Below are positions 21,542 to 37,790 of a stretch of 42,941 bases of DNA, in pieces. Both the position numbers and the translations under genes were made by a program. This DNA comes from Zopfochytrium polystomum. Its lineage: Eukaryota > Chytridiomycota > Chytridiomycetes > Chytridiales > Chytridiaceae. The stretch covers positions 1-42,941 of the forward strand of contig JAIVFJ010000422.1 of NCBI GenBank assembly GCA_025765615.1. The letters are read 5' to 3'. Numbering within the stretch: the first letter of the stretch is position 1; the number at the start of each line of letters is the position of its first letter. A model generated the notes under the pieces. It made no database searches. It had not been told where the DNA came from and saw only the letters and a list, made by a program, of their open reading frames with translations.

Positions 21542-21542
<1 letters not shown>
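21116..21542 (+). CDS. Small secreted protein, paralogue 2
   Basis: Exons 21116-21171 and 21260-21542 give 112 residues. The signal peptide MRFSQRLLFFVVVLAMLAA is followed by likely cleavage after QVLA. The mature chain is charged and helical: KHRKEDARELKIAQTLGIPL, KDVRILIHGTKSEKEAVAAQ, EQVEKQLKELG, ending ALRRRR. The phase-2 intron and both exon lengths match paralogue 1 (12608-13108), with the signal peptide (LFFVVVLA.LA) and the GT(H/K)..KE(S/A)VA block best kept. No known family is recognised and no cysteine is present, so it is not a Cys-rich effector type. Both paralogues sit next to a cyclin gene of the array family. Confidence 0.82.

Positions 21543-21545
<3 letters not shown>

Positions 21546-21627
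<82 letters not shown>
21546..21627. repeat. Long (CT)n microsatellite
   Basis: About 80 bases of pure CT directly after the stop of small secreted paralogue 2, so it lies in its 3' untranslated region. Confidence 0.9.
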
Positions 21628-21630
<3 letters not shown>

Positions 21631-22079
21631 TCATTTCTTTTTTTTCTTCAACCCTCGCTCCCCCACTCTTTCCCTTTGTTTCTGATTCTCAGTAACTTCA
21701 GCGCATGCAAAATAAAAGTGGTGCTATTCCTGGCAGCCATTGTTATTTTTTGCATTGTGAAATTACCAACTGGTTCCTCTAATGTCGGGAAGTACAGCCC
21801 GGAGGTGATTTGATATCGACGGTCAATTATGTTTACTTTTGAAATCCTTTTTTAATTTCTTTTTTTTTTTTTTTTTTTTTTTGTTTCTTCCAAGGCGAGG
21901 CGGAGGCTCCTTTTTCCGCCAACCCCTCCCGTCTGTCTCCGCCCCATTGTCCGCAAACGCCGCCGCCTCTACCCGCTGCCCGGAACCCCGCCAAAAGTGT
22001 TGCTCCGCTTGATGCCGGCGATGCCGCTGGTCGTCCGCCCGCTTACAAAAAGGCGGAACGGATCCACTATACCCTCTCT

Positions 22080-22087
22080 CATAAATA
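22080..22087 (+). promoter_or_regulatory. TATA-like box of cyclin I
   Basis: CATAAATA, 61 bases before the ATG at 22148; the same distance as the box of cyclin E. Confidence 0.4.
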
Positions 22088-22147
22088 CGGGCATCTCTCA
22101 TCCGCAGCCGCGACCCTATTTCCCTTCCCATCGATACCGCCCTCAAT

Positions 22148-23163
22148 ATGGCAAGCCGTGCAGCCGATCTTGCCCTTGGCGAATTCATCTTGGCCGGCAC
22201 GCAGAAACAACCCCGCCACAAAGATTGCATCTCCAGAATACGGCACGACTTTCTGTGCGCCCTCATCTGTAGGTATTATCTTCATGAGCACAAGCCTTGT
22301 GATCGCTGATCGCTGCCATGAATGATGATCAAAACATGCTGATTGTATTCTTCCCATTATCAGATGCTGCAGCGACCAGGGTGTCTGAGGTTTCCACGAC
22401 AACATCGACAATAGGGACTTGCTACTGGACGTACAGATTCATCGTGGACATCGTCGAGCGATCTGGATCGACCTTCAATGACCTGCAGCTGGCTCTGCTG
22501 TACTTTGAGCGCCTCCAGAAGAAGCAATTCGTGTCGCCAGTCAGCCATACTCCACCGGGAACACCGTCGCAGACGACTCAGTTCACACGATTTGGGAGAC
22601 TTGATCTCGCAAGACCCTCGCTCGGGCAGTTGAGCTCCCCTCCCGTGAGCCCCGTCGTCGCCAGATCTCAACCAGTCCGACCGCCTTCATCGACCTTCGC
22701 CTCCGGCGCTCCACCAGCACCTACCTCCACGCCCCCATCCCCAGCCGCCTCGTGCACCCTCTTCCTCGCCTGCCTCGTCCTCTCCCGCAAGTTCCTCCAC
22801 GACCGCTACTTCTCGAACCGCGCGTGGGCGCACCTCACCGGCGTCCCCGTGGCGACGGTGTGCGCGGCGGAACGGCTCGTGCTCGCCGGGCTGGAGTACG
22901 AGCTGTGGGTCGACCCGCGGGTCGGCGGAGACGGCATGTCCGAGTTTGCGAGATTCTGCGCAGGCCCTGTGGAGGCGGCCATGGGAATGGTGGATTTGAA
23001 GCGGAGGGTGGCGAGGGTGAGGAAGCAGGAGGAGGAGGCGTCGCACGGAGCGAGGAAAAGACGGAGGACGGAGGGGACGGCGGGGAACGGCGAAAAGGAG
23101 GAGGAGGACGGTTTTGGGGCAAGCAAGAGACTGGCGTCGACCGTCGATGCGATGCAGCAGTGA
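22148..23163 (+). CDS. Pho85-type (Pcl/Pas1-like) cyclin, dispersed member I
   Basis: Exons 22148-22268 and 22364-23163 give 306 residues. The small first exon (MASRAADLALGEFILAGTQK...) ends ISRIRHDFLCALI with donor GTAGGT; the phase-1 intron splits the Tyr of YAAATRVSEV, as in the array. Exon 2 has YRFIVDIVERSGSTFNDLQL, ALLYFERLQKK, a Ser/Thr/Pro spacer, then LFLACLVLSRKFLHDR, NRAWAHLTGVPVATVCAAER and FARFCAGPVEAAMGMVDL, with a Lys/Arg/Glu-rich tail. It is 10 kb from the main array, separated by the small secreted pair and three unrelated genes, and next to the PAK kinase. Its codon pattern also shifts from C-ending to G-ending. Confidence 0.87.
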
Positions 23164-23640
23164 CGCTTGAGGCTGCTGCTACTCATAATTTATGTCATTG
23201 GTCCAAATAAATACAAGAGATGCGCTCAACAGGCTTCAATAACCGCAAAGCGAGAGTGTTGAGCACAGGGCTTTGCGAGTGGAGTTAGGACGCGGCTGAG
23301 GCGAGTCAAGAAGCAACTTCCAGAAGTCGTCACGTGATGTTATATGGAGACAAGGCAGGCACGTTTTCCCTTCCTGTCTGTTGCTGATCCAATCCAATCA
23401 ATCCAAAAAAGCAAAAATCCAATTCGGGCTGAGGTCGGCGTCGCACGCAGCAGCACCAGCAGCGCAACACGCCTCCTCCTCCTTACTGCCACGTAGAAGG
23501 GGTTTCGCCCGCCTCTTTCTTTGGTGTTACGCCGCAGAAAGCTTCTGGACGCGCTTTCTCGAACAGTCTCCTCCCGCACCGACAGATCGATCCTCGGAAA
23601 CGGCTTGTTTGAGCCGTCGCCCGGTCAAACAACTCAAACA
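23164..23640. other. Spacer between cyclin I and PAK kinase
   Basis: About 480 bases with the 3' flank of cyclin I and the 5' leader of the kinase gene. No independent gene is seen. Confidence 0.4.
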
Positions 23641-26638
23641 ATGTCATCTTATGTCGTGAAGCGAGGCTACTGCTCCGTGAAGGAGGATGGCCTACGATCG
23701 TTCATTTGGTCCAAGCGATGGCTGCTTCTGCGAGAGCAAACTCTCACCTTTCATAGAAATGAGGTGCCATGCCCATCGCGATGCATGCCCTTTGTGTTCC
23801 AATATCTCACATCCTCTGTTTTTCCTCGCGATCCAGAGTACATACCAGGCATTGGCACTGATCTTTTTGAAAGAAGTTGAATCGGTTCAGCGGATAGAAT
23901 TGAAGCCGTACTCGTTTGAGATCGTGACGAAGGATAAGTCATACTTTGTTGCCTGCAAGAACGACGAAGAGCTGTATGCATGGATGGACGAGATCTACCA
24001 GGTTACCGCTGTTGATTCCACCATGCAGCAGCTCCTCTAATACCCCCTCTGTTTACAGCGATCGCCGCTGATGGGCATTGGGACACCTACAAACTTTGTT
24101 CACCAAGTCCACGTCGGCTTCGATCCCTTGAGCGGCCTGTTCACGGTTGGTAAAAGTCTTGATTAATCGCACACGTTGCCGTGGCTGATACGAACTTCTT
24201 TCATAAGGGCCTTCCGAATGATTGGCGCTCGCTGCTCGACTCATCCAACATCTCCAAAGATGAAATCACCCGAAACCCCCAAGCTGTCCTCGATGTCCTC
24301 GAGTTCTACACTGAGCACATGAACAAGCAAAAGAACCAGGGCGCCGACGGCGACTCAATGCCGAGCGACAACTTCCCCGACGTCCTCGGCATGAACGGTG
24401 CTCCGCAATCCATCCCATCCAAGACATCAGCGCCGGGTCCGCAGCAGCGCGACCGGATGCTCCCCACCCGACCCGATTACGAACGTCCTGAGCGCAGCAA
24501 CAGCAACGACCCCCGTGCGAGCCCTCGAGTACCCCAACAGGACCTTCGAGACCGGATGGAGCGGCTCGATACTCGTGATCGCACCGATTCGCGGGAAAGG
24601 TTGGATCAGCGCGATCGAGTCGACCCCAGAGATCGTATGGACCCGCGCGATCGGGTCGACCCGAGAGACCGAGACCGGTACGATGGCCGGCCGGATCCAA
24701 ATCGTATGGACCCCCGCGACCGCGTCGATCCACGCGACCGAGTCGACCCTCGCGATCCCCGCGACAGAATCGACCCCCGCGACCGAGTGGACCCACGAGA
24801 CCGCGTCGACCCTCGCGACCCGAGGGATCGCATCGATCAGCGGGACCGGATGGACCCGCGAGACCGACCGGACCCTAGGGACAGGAGAGACGACTACGAC
24901 CGGGACCGCGATCGCGAGCGCGAGCGCGAACGCGAGCAGCGGGAACGCGAGCGGGAGATGCGGGAGCGGGAGATCCGGGAACGAGATCTACGCGAACGCG
25001 AGCTGCGGGAGAGGGAGCTGCGGGAGCGGGAGCTCAAGGAGCGAGAGTTGCGCGAGCGCGAGAAGGAGAAGGAGAGGGAGAGGGAGCGAGAACGGGAGAG
25101 GGAGAGGGAACGAGAGCGCGAGCGCGAGCGGGAACGAGAGCGGGCAAAGGAGCGGGAGCGGGACGAACGGGACACTTACGTCCCACCGCAGGTACGAAGA
25201 CCTTTCGTGACCCTTTCAGTTCCTTCCATGTCTTTGTCTCTAACACGTCTTTTTCCAGCGCTCGCCACCTCCACCTGCCCGACCTCCTCCAGAGAAGGTG
25301 AAGTCTTCTGCAGCAATTCTAAATGCAACAATCAGCCAACTCACAGCCAAATTCACAGGCCGCTTCTCCACCACCGGCAGTCACAAAACCGGCACCGGCA
25401 CCGACACCAGAGCCTGCGCCGGTTGCAGCACCAGCAAAGAAGAAGAAGGAACCCCGGATGTCCACCATGTCCGAGTCACAGATCATGGAAAAGCTTCGTA
25501 AGTCTCACGCAGTTTGGTTCTAATCGATCCATTATTTCTTGTGTTGACCCGCTCTTTTAGGCGAGGTCGTATCCAAGGGCGACCCAACCCAGCTCTACGC
25601 CAAAGTCAAGAAGGTCGGGCAAGGCGCCTCCGGCTCCGTCTTTGTCGCGCGCCCGACCAACCCAACCCCTGGCTCCCCGTCCTCCGTTGCAATCAAGCAA
25701 ATGGACCTCGCGCACCAACCGCGCAAGGAACTAATCGTCAACGAGATCCTCGTCATGAAAGAGTCCGCACACCCCAACATTGTCAACTTCCTCGACGCTT
25801 TCTTGGTCAAGGGCGACCTGTGGGTCGTCATGGAGTACATGGAGGGCGGCGCGCTGACGGACGTCATTGACAACAACACGATGACGGAGGGGCAGATTTC
25901 GGCGATTTGCGGGGAGACCATTAAAGGGCTGCACCACCTGCACTCGCGGCAGATCATCCACCGCGACATTAAGAGCGACAATGTGTTGCTGGGCGGAGAC
26001 GGATCTGTGAAAATCAGTTGAGTTCTGATTGCGTCGTCGATCCGTTTCGCACTGTCGCTCAATCTCACCACTTTGTATTACCACCACATTCCTCCCCACC
26101 CCCTCATCTTAACCCCACCCCAGCCGACTTTGGTTTCTGCGCAAAGCTCACCGCGGACCGCGGCAAGCGCGCAACAATGGTCGGCACGCCATACTGGATG
26201 GCGCCGGAGGTGGTCAAGCAAAAGGAGTACGGCGCCAAGGTAGACATCTGGTCTCTGGGCATCATGGCGATCGAGATGATCGAGGGCGAGCCGCCGTACC
26301 TGGAGGAGGAGCCGCTCAAGGCGCTGTACCTGATCGCGACGAACGGGACGCCGACGCTCAAGAGCCCGGAGAAGCTGACGGCGCTGTTTAAAAACTTTTT
26401 GGGGCGGTGCTTGGAGGTGGACGTGGCGAAGAGGGCGACGAGCGAGGAGCTACTGCAGGTAAGGAGTCGAGGAGCGATCGGGGTGCGCGCGTGCGGGGTT
26501 GTCGATCGTGTGATGGAAACCGACCCATAACTGACTTCACCTCGCTTTTTCTGCACCACTCGCGAACAGCATCAATTCCTGCGGACGGCGGCACCACTGA
26601 CGGCTTTGGCGCCCCTCGTTAAGCGGACAAAGAAGTAA
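23641..26638 (+). CDS. CLA4: Cla4-type PAK protein kinase (PH-CRIB-kinase)
   Basis: Nine exons (23641-23763, 23837-24001, 24059-24145, 24208-25191, 25259-25297, 25347-25497, 25561-26016, 26124-26458, 26570-26638) give 802 residues. A PH domain (about 5-96) is followed by a CRIB motif, [19 protein letters not shown], continuing as GLPNDW across an intron. PH before CRIB is the Cla4/Skm1 arrangement. Residues about 245-353 are tandem DPRDR(V/M/I) units, and about 354-445 are an uninterrupted Arg/Glu helix. A Pro-rich segment and [14 protein letters not shown] lead into the kinase: [44 protein letters not shown]. All catalytic residues are present. It should act downstream of Cdc42/Rac in polarity and cytokinesis. 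The 49-base intron 5 is inferred from frame and is the least certain junction. Confidence 0.9.
24602..24890 (+). repeat. In-frame DPRDR tandem repeat in PAK gene
   Basis: About fifteen imperfect 15-18-base units encoding (V/M/I)DPRDR. Units vary in sequence (cgcgatcg, cgagaccg, cgcgaccg) while the peptide is kept, which suggests selection on the protein and not a fresh DNA slippage event. Confidence 0.85.
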
Positions 26639-27224
26639 TGGACTGAACAGGCCCACGGCTCCCATTCCCCGTCGCCACCTCACACTACGTTCCTGTAGCC
26701 CTCACACTATTTACATCTGTATCCGCACCGCCACATTCTTGACTGACCCGATTGTCTTCTGATGACCAGAACCACCCCAACCTTTTTCTCCTGCAAACTG
26801 TTAAGTCTGGGGCTGCTTGGTTCTTTGCAGCGCTTACTGCCTTCTTTTAGTTTCTTTTTATCTCGGTCTCGGCTTATTTCTTTTTTTTTCTCCTCTGTTC
26901 CTGTTTCGCGCGACGCTGTATGGACCAAGTGAGCAATAAACCCGCCTGCTGAAGTGTGCTGAAGGGCGTGGCTTATTTTTGTTCGCTCTGGCTGCCAAGG
27001 TTTTATTTAGTGCCCGAGTCCGATATTGGATAAGAGGAACAGAGTTTCAGCATACGCTGGACAAGCGGCAGGTGGGTTACACGGTATGAGAGGATACAGA
27101 TATAGAGAGAGTAAATCCTTAGAAGAAGCGCAGTCGTAAAAAAAGGTATGCGATCGGTTTGCAATCAAGAAAAGCGGACCGTCGATCAAAGACATCGCCG
27201 TCCTACCCGCCAAAAAAAGCGAAT
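26639..27224. other. Convergent spacer between PAK and monooxygenase 1
   Basis: About 590 A/T-richer bases between two converging stop codons. Nothing beyond likely 3' untranslated regions is seen. Confidence 0.4.
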
Positions 27225-28491
27225 TCAAAGTATATTATCGAGATACCCCCTGCGGTAGAGCAGATCAAAGACCGCTTCGCGTCCGTCGTACGCCAAGATC
27301 TCCTCTGGCGTCAAATTCCCGCCGGTCAGCGACACGAGCACGGCGTACGACTTGAGCACCAGGTGCCCTACTTTCGCGCCGATCGGCGACGTCGCGTACA
27401 TCCTCCTCCCCGCGGCGCGGGCGCCCTCCGCAATCTTCCTCACCCGCGCGTTCCGGAGGTCCTGGTACATCTGAAACGCCGTCCGCGGGTCGCCGCCCGG
27501 AACCCGGTTCAGCAGCTCCGCGAGGACCTCGGCGTCCTCGAGCGCGACGGAGCACGCCTGGCCCAAGAACGGCAGCATCGCGTGCTTCGCGGCGCCGACC
27601 AGCACGCAGTTCTGGCTCCACCACAGCGGGAAACGGGGTGTCCATGTCGTGCAACGTCATCGGGATCAGCTCCTTTGAGCAGCGGATCATCCCGCACAGC
27701 GGGTCCGGCAGGCCCCAGCTCTCCGCGAGGTCCGCGACGCGGTTGCGTTCGGCGCGGAGGTCAAACAGGGGTTTCCAGTCGTCGTGGGCGATGAGGTCCT
27801 GCTTGAGCTCGTACATGACCCAGAAGAGCTGGGATTCCGAGACGCGCATGATGAGGCCGGATTTGCCGGCGACGTTGTCGGTGTGGAAGGTGAGGTTGCG
27901 GGTGGGATAGGAAGAGGAGGACGGGCCGTCGTCGACGACGCCCGAGAAGCCGACGAAGCCGGATTTGGTGGGGGTCCTGGTGGGGAAGAGGCACCGGCGG
28001 ACACCAGAGTGGACGCCGTCGGCGCCAATGAGGATGTCGCCGTACGCGACGGAGCCGTCGCGGAACTTTGCCTTCACGCCGAGGCTGCCGTCCGTCGGCT
28101 GCTCGATGCCGACCAGCAGCTTATCCGAGTGAACGTACCCGCCCTCCCTTACGAACGCATTCGTCAAGATGCGTGACAGCGCCGTTCTGAGGATGGTGAT
28201 AGTGGCGAGGTCGCCGTCGACGCCGGCGGGGTTGTTTGGGAACGAGGCGATGGGGTCTCCGTTGATTTTGCGCATGTCGTATCGGTCGCAGCGGTTGCCG
28301 GCGCGGAGGACGTCGTGGAGGAGGCCCCAGCGCTTGAGGATGCGCAGGCCGTTTTCGCCGACGGGCTGGCCGGCGGGGACGTCGAGCATGTCGAGGACGC
28401 GGTCGAAAATCTCGACGTCGTGGCCGGCGCGCTTGAGGGCGAGGGCGACGGCGGGGCCGGAGAGGCCGCCGCCGATGACGAGGATGCGCAT
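27225..28491 (-). pseudogene. FAD-dependent monooxygenase 1, one frameshift
   Basis: Starts MRILVIGGGLSGPAVALALK, a classic Rossmann GxGxxG motif of the aromatic hydroxylase (PHBH/FAD_binding_3) family. It continues with PVGENGLRILKRWGLL, the DG motif DILIGADGVHS, and SQLFWVMYELK. Near 27610-27632 the frame shifts by one base: the text goes from TPFPAV in one frame to SQNCVLVGAAKHAMLPFLGQ in another. It then runs to the stop at 27225, for about 421 residues if read as one. No usable intron fits the gap. In the usual GDA.HAMPPFLGQG motif the Asp is Ala here, as in copy 2. The enzyme type inserts oxygen into a small aromatic or polycyclic substrate. The frameshift may be real or an assembly error. 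Confidence 0.75.
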
Positions 28492-31172
28492 TGGAAGGGA
28501 CGGGCGCTGTCTTTGCTTCTTTCTTTCTTGCGGCCACACTCTGTCTCCCGGTCTCGCTCTCTGCATGACTGTCGACTGCCGGCCGACAGAAGGCAACGAC
28601 AGGAGGCAGAGACAAAGACAGAGACAGAGACAGGCGAGTCGTCGACCAGACTGACGGACAGGGCCGGTGGCCGAGTCTCCGTGTGGATCTGTGGAGGAGG
28701 CATCCCATTTTTAGCCGATTGCATGGTGAATGAAAGAATGAAGTGGTTTGAAAATTAACTTTTGGGATCTGATTTTGGACAAAGCAGAAACTTACGTTTG
28801 CGATATTTACCCAAAACAGATGTCCTTGTCTGAAATTCACATTTGCCTGATTGGGAAACAAGCCTGACAAGAGCGTTCCATGGCCACCTCCGCCCTTTGA
28901 TCGGCTCCCTCGGTCCCGCAGGGTCGTAGTCGGAGACAGGAGACACGGCCCAATGAAGCGACTGCCATCCGCTCCTTGCCAGTTCGATAAGTACCACTTG
29001 AAAAGCACGTACTTAACGGTCAAAGGCGCCTCCACTTCCCCCCTCACCTTGGGGCGGCAGCGCTCTCCTCGAAAACCGATCCAGTTTCTGCGGAGCCCGA
29101 CGGCAGACACACCCACGCTCCGGAACGTGCCTCGCAATTCGAATGCGAGCGATTTGCTGATGACGATGATCCCGACCATACAAGAAGATGACTTGCCTGA
29201 CACCCTGGTTGCTGCTGCACGCGACGCTGGTGAAGGTGTCTTCTGCAATGGGTTTCGTTAGAACGAGGATGGAAGCGAGGCCGCGAATACTCGTCCAGCG
29301 GAGTTCATGGCTCCTGCAAAAAGATTAGCTGTTCACGAAGAATTCTCAGATTCGAGCATACCAAAGGAACTCTCCGACTTTCTTTGCAGATTTTCGAGAC
29401 TACTTTCTACGACCTGGCGGAACGTCTCTATGTGCCCGGATCACTTGATTTTGGTTTCAGATCCCTCTTTTGCAGACTGGCCACGGAACTGTGTGTTCTG
29501 GCGTAGCGAGTAACGCCGTTGCAGACTCGATCGAGGCCAGGGTGCTATACAACAAACTCTGTTGTGCTCGGTGGAGCCTTTCGTCAAAACGAAACAAGAA
29601 CAGACAATTTTTCTTTCGCTCGGACACAGCGCGCGACGGAGCGAAGACGAAGGTGGAAGGGCAACTGGCTGGCCGCCAAAGATAGCACCGCAGCGGCGGA
29701 GGCGGAAGAACAAAGCGACAGAACGAAGCAAAAAACCCAAAGTGACGAAAAACCCGAAAAACCACCATGCGGGAAAAAGAATCGAGAAATGGGGAAAAAG
29801 CAAGAAAGTGAACAACCTGACATCCGGCGACAAAGCCGAACGCGGAGAATGGAAACAGAACGCAACGGAGGCCCTTAGTCATTGAAAAGGGCGCCTGAAC
29901 GGTGGAGATGGCCGAGAAGGAAGGACACCGAAGCCAAAGAGGTAGCAGTGATGAAGGCAACACGGCCCCACCCTGAAAGAACTTGCCAAACGGGGAGCGA
30001 TGAAGCGTAATCCAACAATTTAAGCGTTTCAACAGACCCAGATGGGCAGAAACGGGCGAGGAAGGGTGCGTAGCGAGGACGGCTGGTGTCCTCGACGGCC
30101 GCTGCCACTCGTGAAAACGCATAACGGGTCGCTCCTTCTGAAAGTGTCTGCGGATGGAAACAAGGTACAGCTGCAACTTGGCCTGAGAACCAAAGGGGCT
30201 TGACCAAGAACCAAAGGAGGCCGAGTTTGCGACCAGCACCAAACGCCAGTCAGGTAGGAGACCCTTTAGGCGCAGGACTCCTCCTTGACCGTGCTCCCGG
30301 GCCGGCTTGGCCGGTTTTCCGAACAGCATCCAAGAGCGGCACGGGAACCCAGACGTGGCCAACTTGGTCGCGGAATGATAGCGTGACAATGTCGGAGGCG
30401 GTTGCGTGATAGGTCCTTCGACCCCGCACAGGCGACGGTGACACCCAGCCGTCGCCCGCGACGATCAGTGCTGTGCGGGACAAGTTACGGCAGAAGGCCC
30501 ATACGCGCGGACGAGGGGTGGGGCAGTGCCGATAGAGGATAAGGTTGGGTGGCAGCCGACGACACAGGATTTGTGGTGGGAGCAGAAGGGAGTGTCCGTC
30601 GGCGAAGCTTCTGCCTCCCGCGTCGGAGACCGAGGTTACAACTGCGTTCCTGTATAGAACAGATTTGCCAGAGCTGCTCCAGTTTGATTTTTTTTTTTTT
30701 TTACGGCGACAATAAGCGAATACTGTATCTCTTCCCAAGCGTGCGCGACGAATGACAAAACACTCTAATTAACCAAACACTGGGGTGAGAGGGCTCCCCG
30801 TGATGGATGATTGGCGGATCGAGGGGGGGGGACCGTGGATAACATTCGGTTGTGGTTAGGCAGGCAGGCAGTTTCTTTGGGATCGAGCGATGACGGTTTG
30901 CCGCGTGGGACATTCGAAAGCTGCCATGATAGATGCATTCCGATTGATCGGAACGACGATGATTTCGATTTCAATTCCGGTTGGGGGGGCCAGTGGCTTC
31001 GCCCCGTCGATAATAATTTATTGTTGTTTACGGAACACTCGCGCGTTTTACGCAGCGAAAGTTTTTTTCTCCTTTCTTTTTTGTCCGTCCGCGCAAAGGA
31101 TAAAGAAAAAAGAAAAAAATATAAAAGCTGACAGATCGTAAACAGCAACAACAACAACAACAACAATCAATA
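28492..31172. other. Gene-poor region between monooxygenase 1 and ABC transporter
   Basis: About 2.7 kb without a recognisable gene. It starts with a GACAGA-type repeat (about 28600-28635). Longer frames are a 136-codon plus frame (28851-29261), a 310-codon minus frame (29457-30389) and an opposing Lys-rich plus frame of about 107 codons (29562-29885). None shows a domain, a signal peptide or the local codon pattern, and several overlap. The segment at 29280-31170 is less GC-rich than the flanking genes. The right end (31080-31170) is A-rich with ATATAAAA near 31119 and a CAA repeat, likely the transporter promoter. Confidence 0.4.
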
Positions 31173-37479
<6,307 letters not shown>

Positions 37480-37619
37480 TGACGAAGATGGAAATGATAG
37501 CCTCGGGATTTATTTGTTGTTTGAAAGGAAGAAGGAGGTCAGAATGTTGGTAGTTTCTACTCACGTTTAGATAACGGTAATCTAATTCTAATAGATGCTG
37601 CTTGCAGAAGCTTCTTTGT

Positions 37620-37780
37620 CAACGGCACCCTTCCGAATTTACTTTTATTCGCTTGCTTCCATTCTCGCCGCGCGTCTCAGTGAACGTGACTTTCGCCCTG
37701 CTCCGCATCATCGAACCGACGGGCGGGACATTCGTCATCGACGGTGTCGACGCCAGGACTCTCGGACTTCAAGAAGTGGT
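37620..37780 (+). pseudogene. Fragment of ABCC NBD2, with intron remnant
   Basis: Reads [20 protein letters not shown] and VDARTLGL, matching the transporter's [20 protein letters not shown] just after its P-loop. Upstream of it the DNA also resembles the end of the 36317-36427 intron (pyrimidine stretch, then CAG). So a piece of genomic DNA, not of mRNA, was duplicated. It stops being similar near 37775 and abuts the 3' end of monooxygenase 2. Confidence 0.75.
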
Positions 37781-37790
37781 TCAAAGGCAA

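Larger units (their letters stand above)
21543..22147. other. Intergenic region before cyclin I
   Basis: About 600 bases with the CT repeat, an oligo-T run of about 23 at 21860-21882, and a CATAAATA box at 22080-22087, 61 bases before the start of cyclin I. No gene is supported. Confidence 0.4.

Noticed and set aside
25323..25523. Independent short protein starting MQQSANSQ
   Set aside because: It is the in-frame Pro-rich exon of the PAK gene, ending in the family sequence [14 protein letters not shown], not a separate gene.
28121..29248. 375-codon minus-strand frame overlapping the start of monooxygenase 1
   Set aside because: It is an out-of-frame reading of the monooxygenase N-terminus (Arg/Pro runs) joined to non-coding DNA; the in-register frame has the GxGxxG motif.
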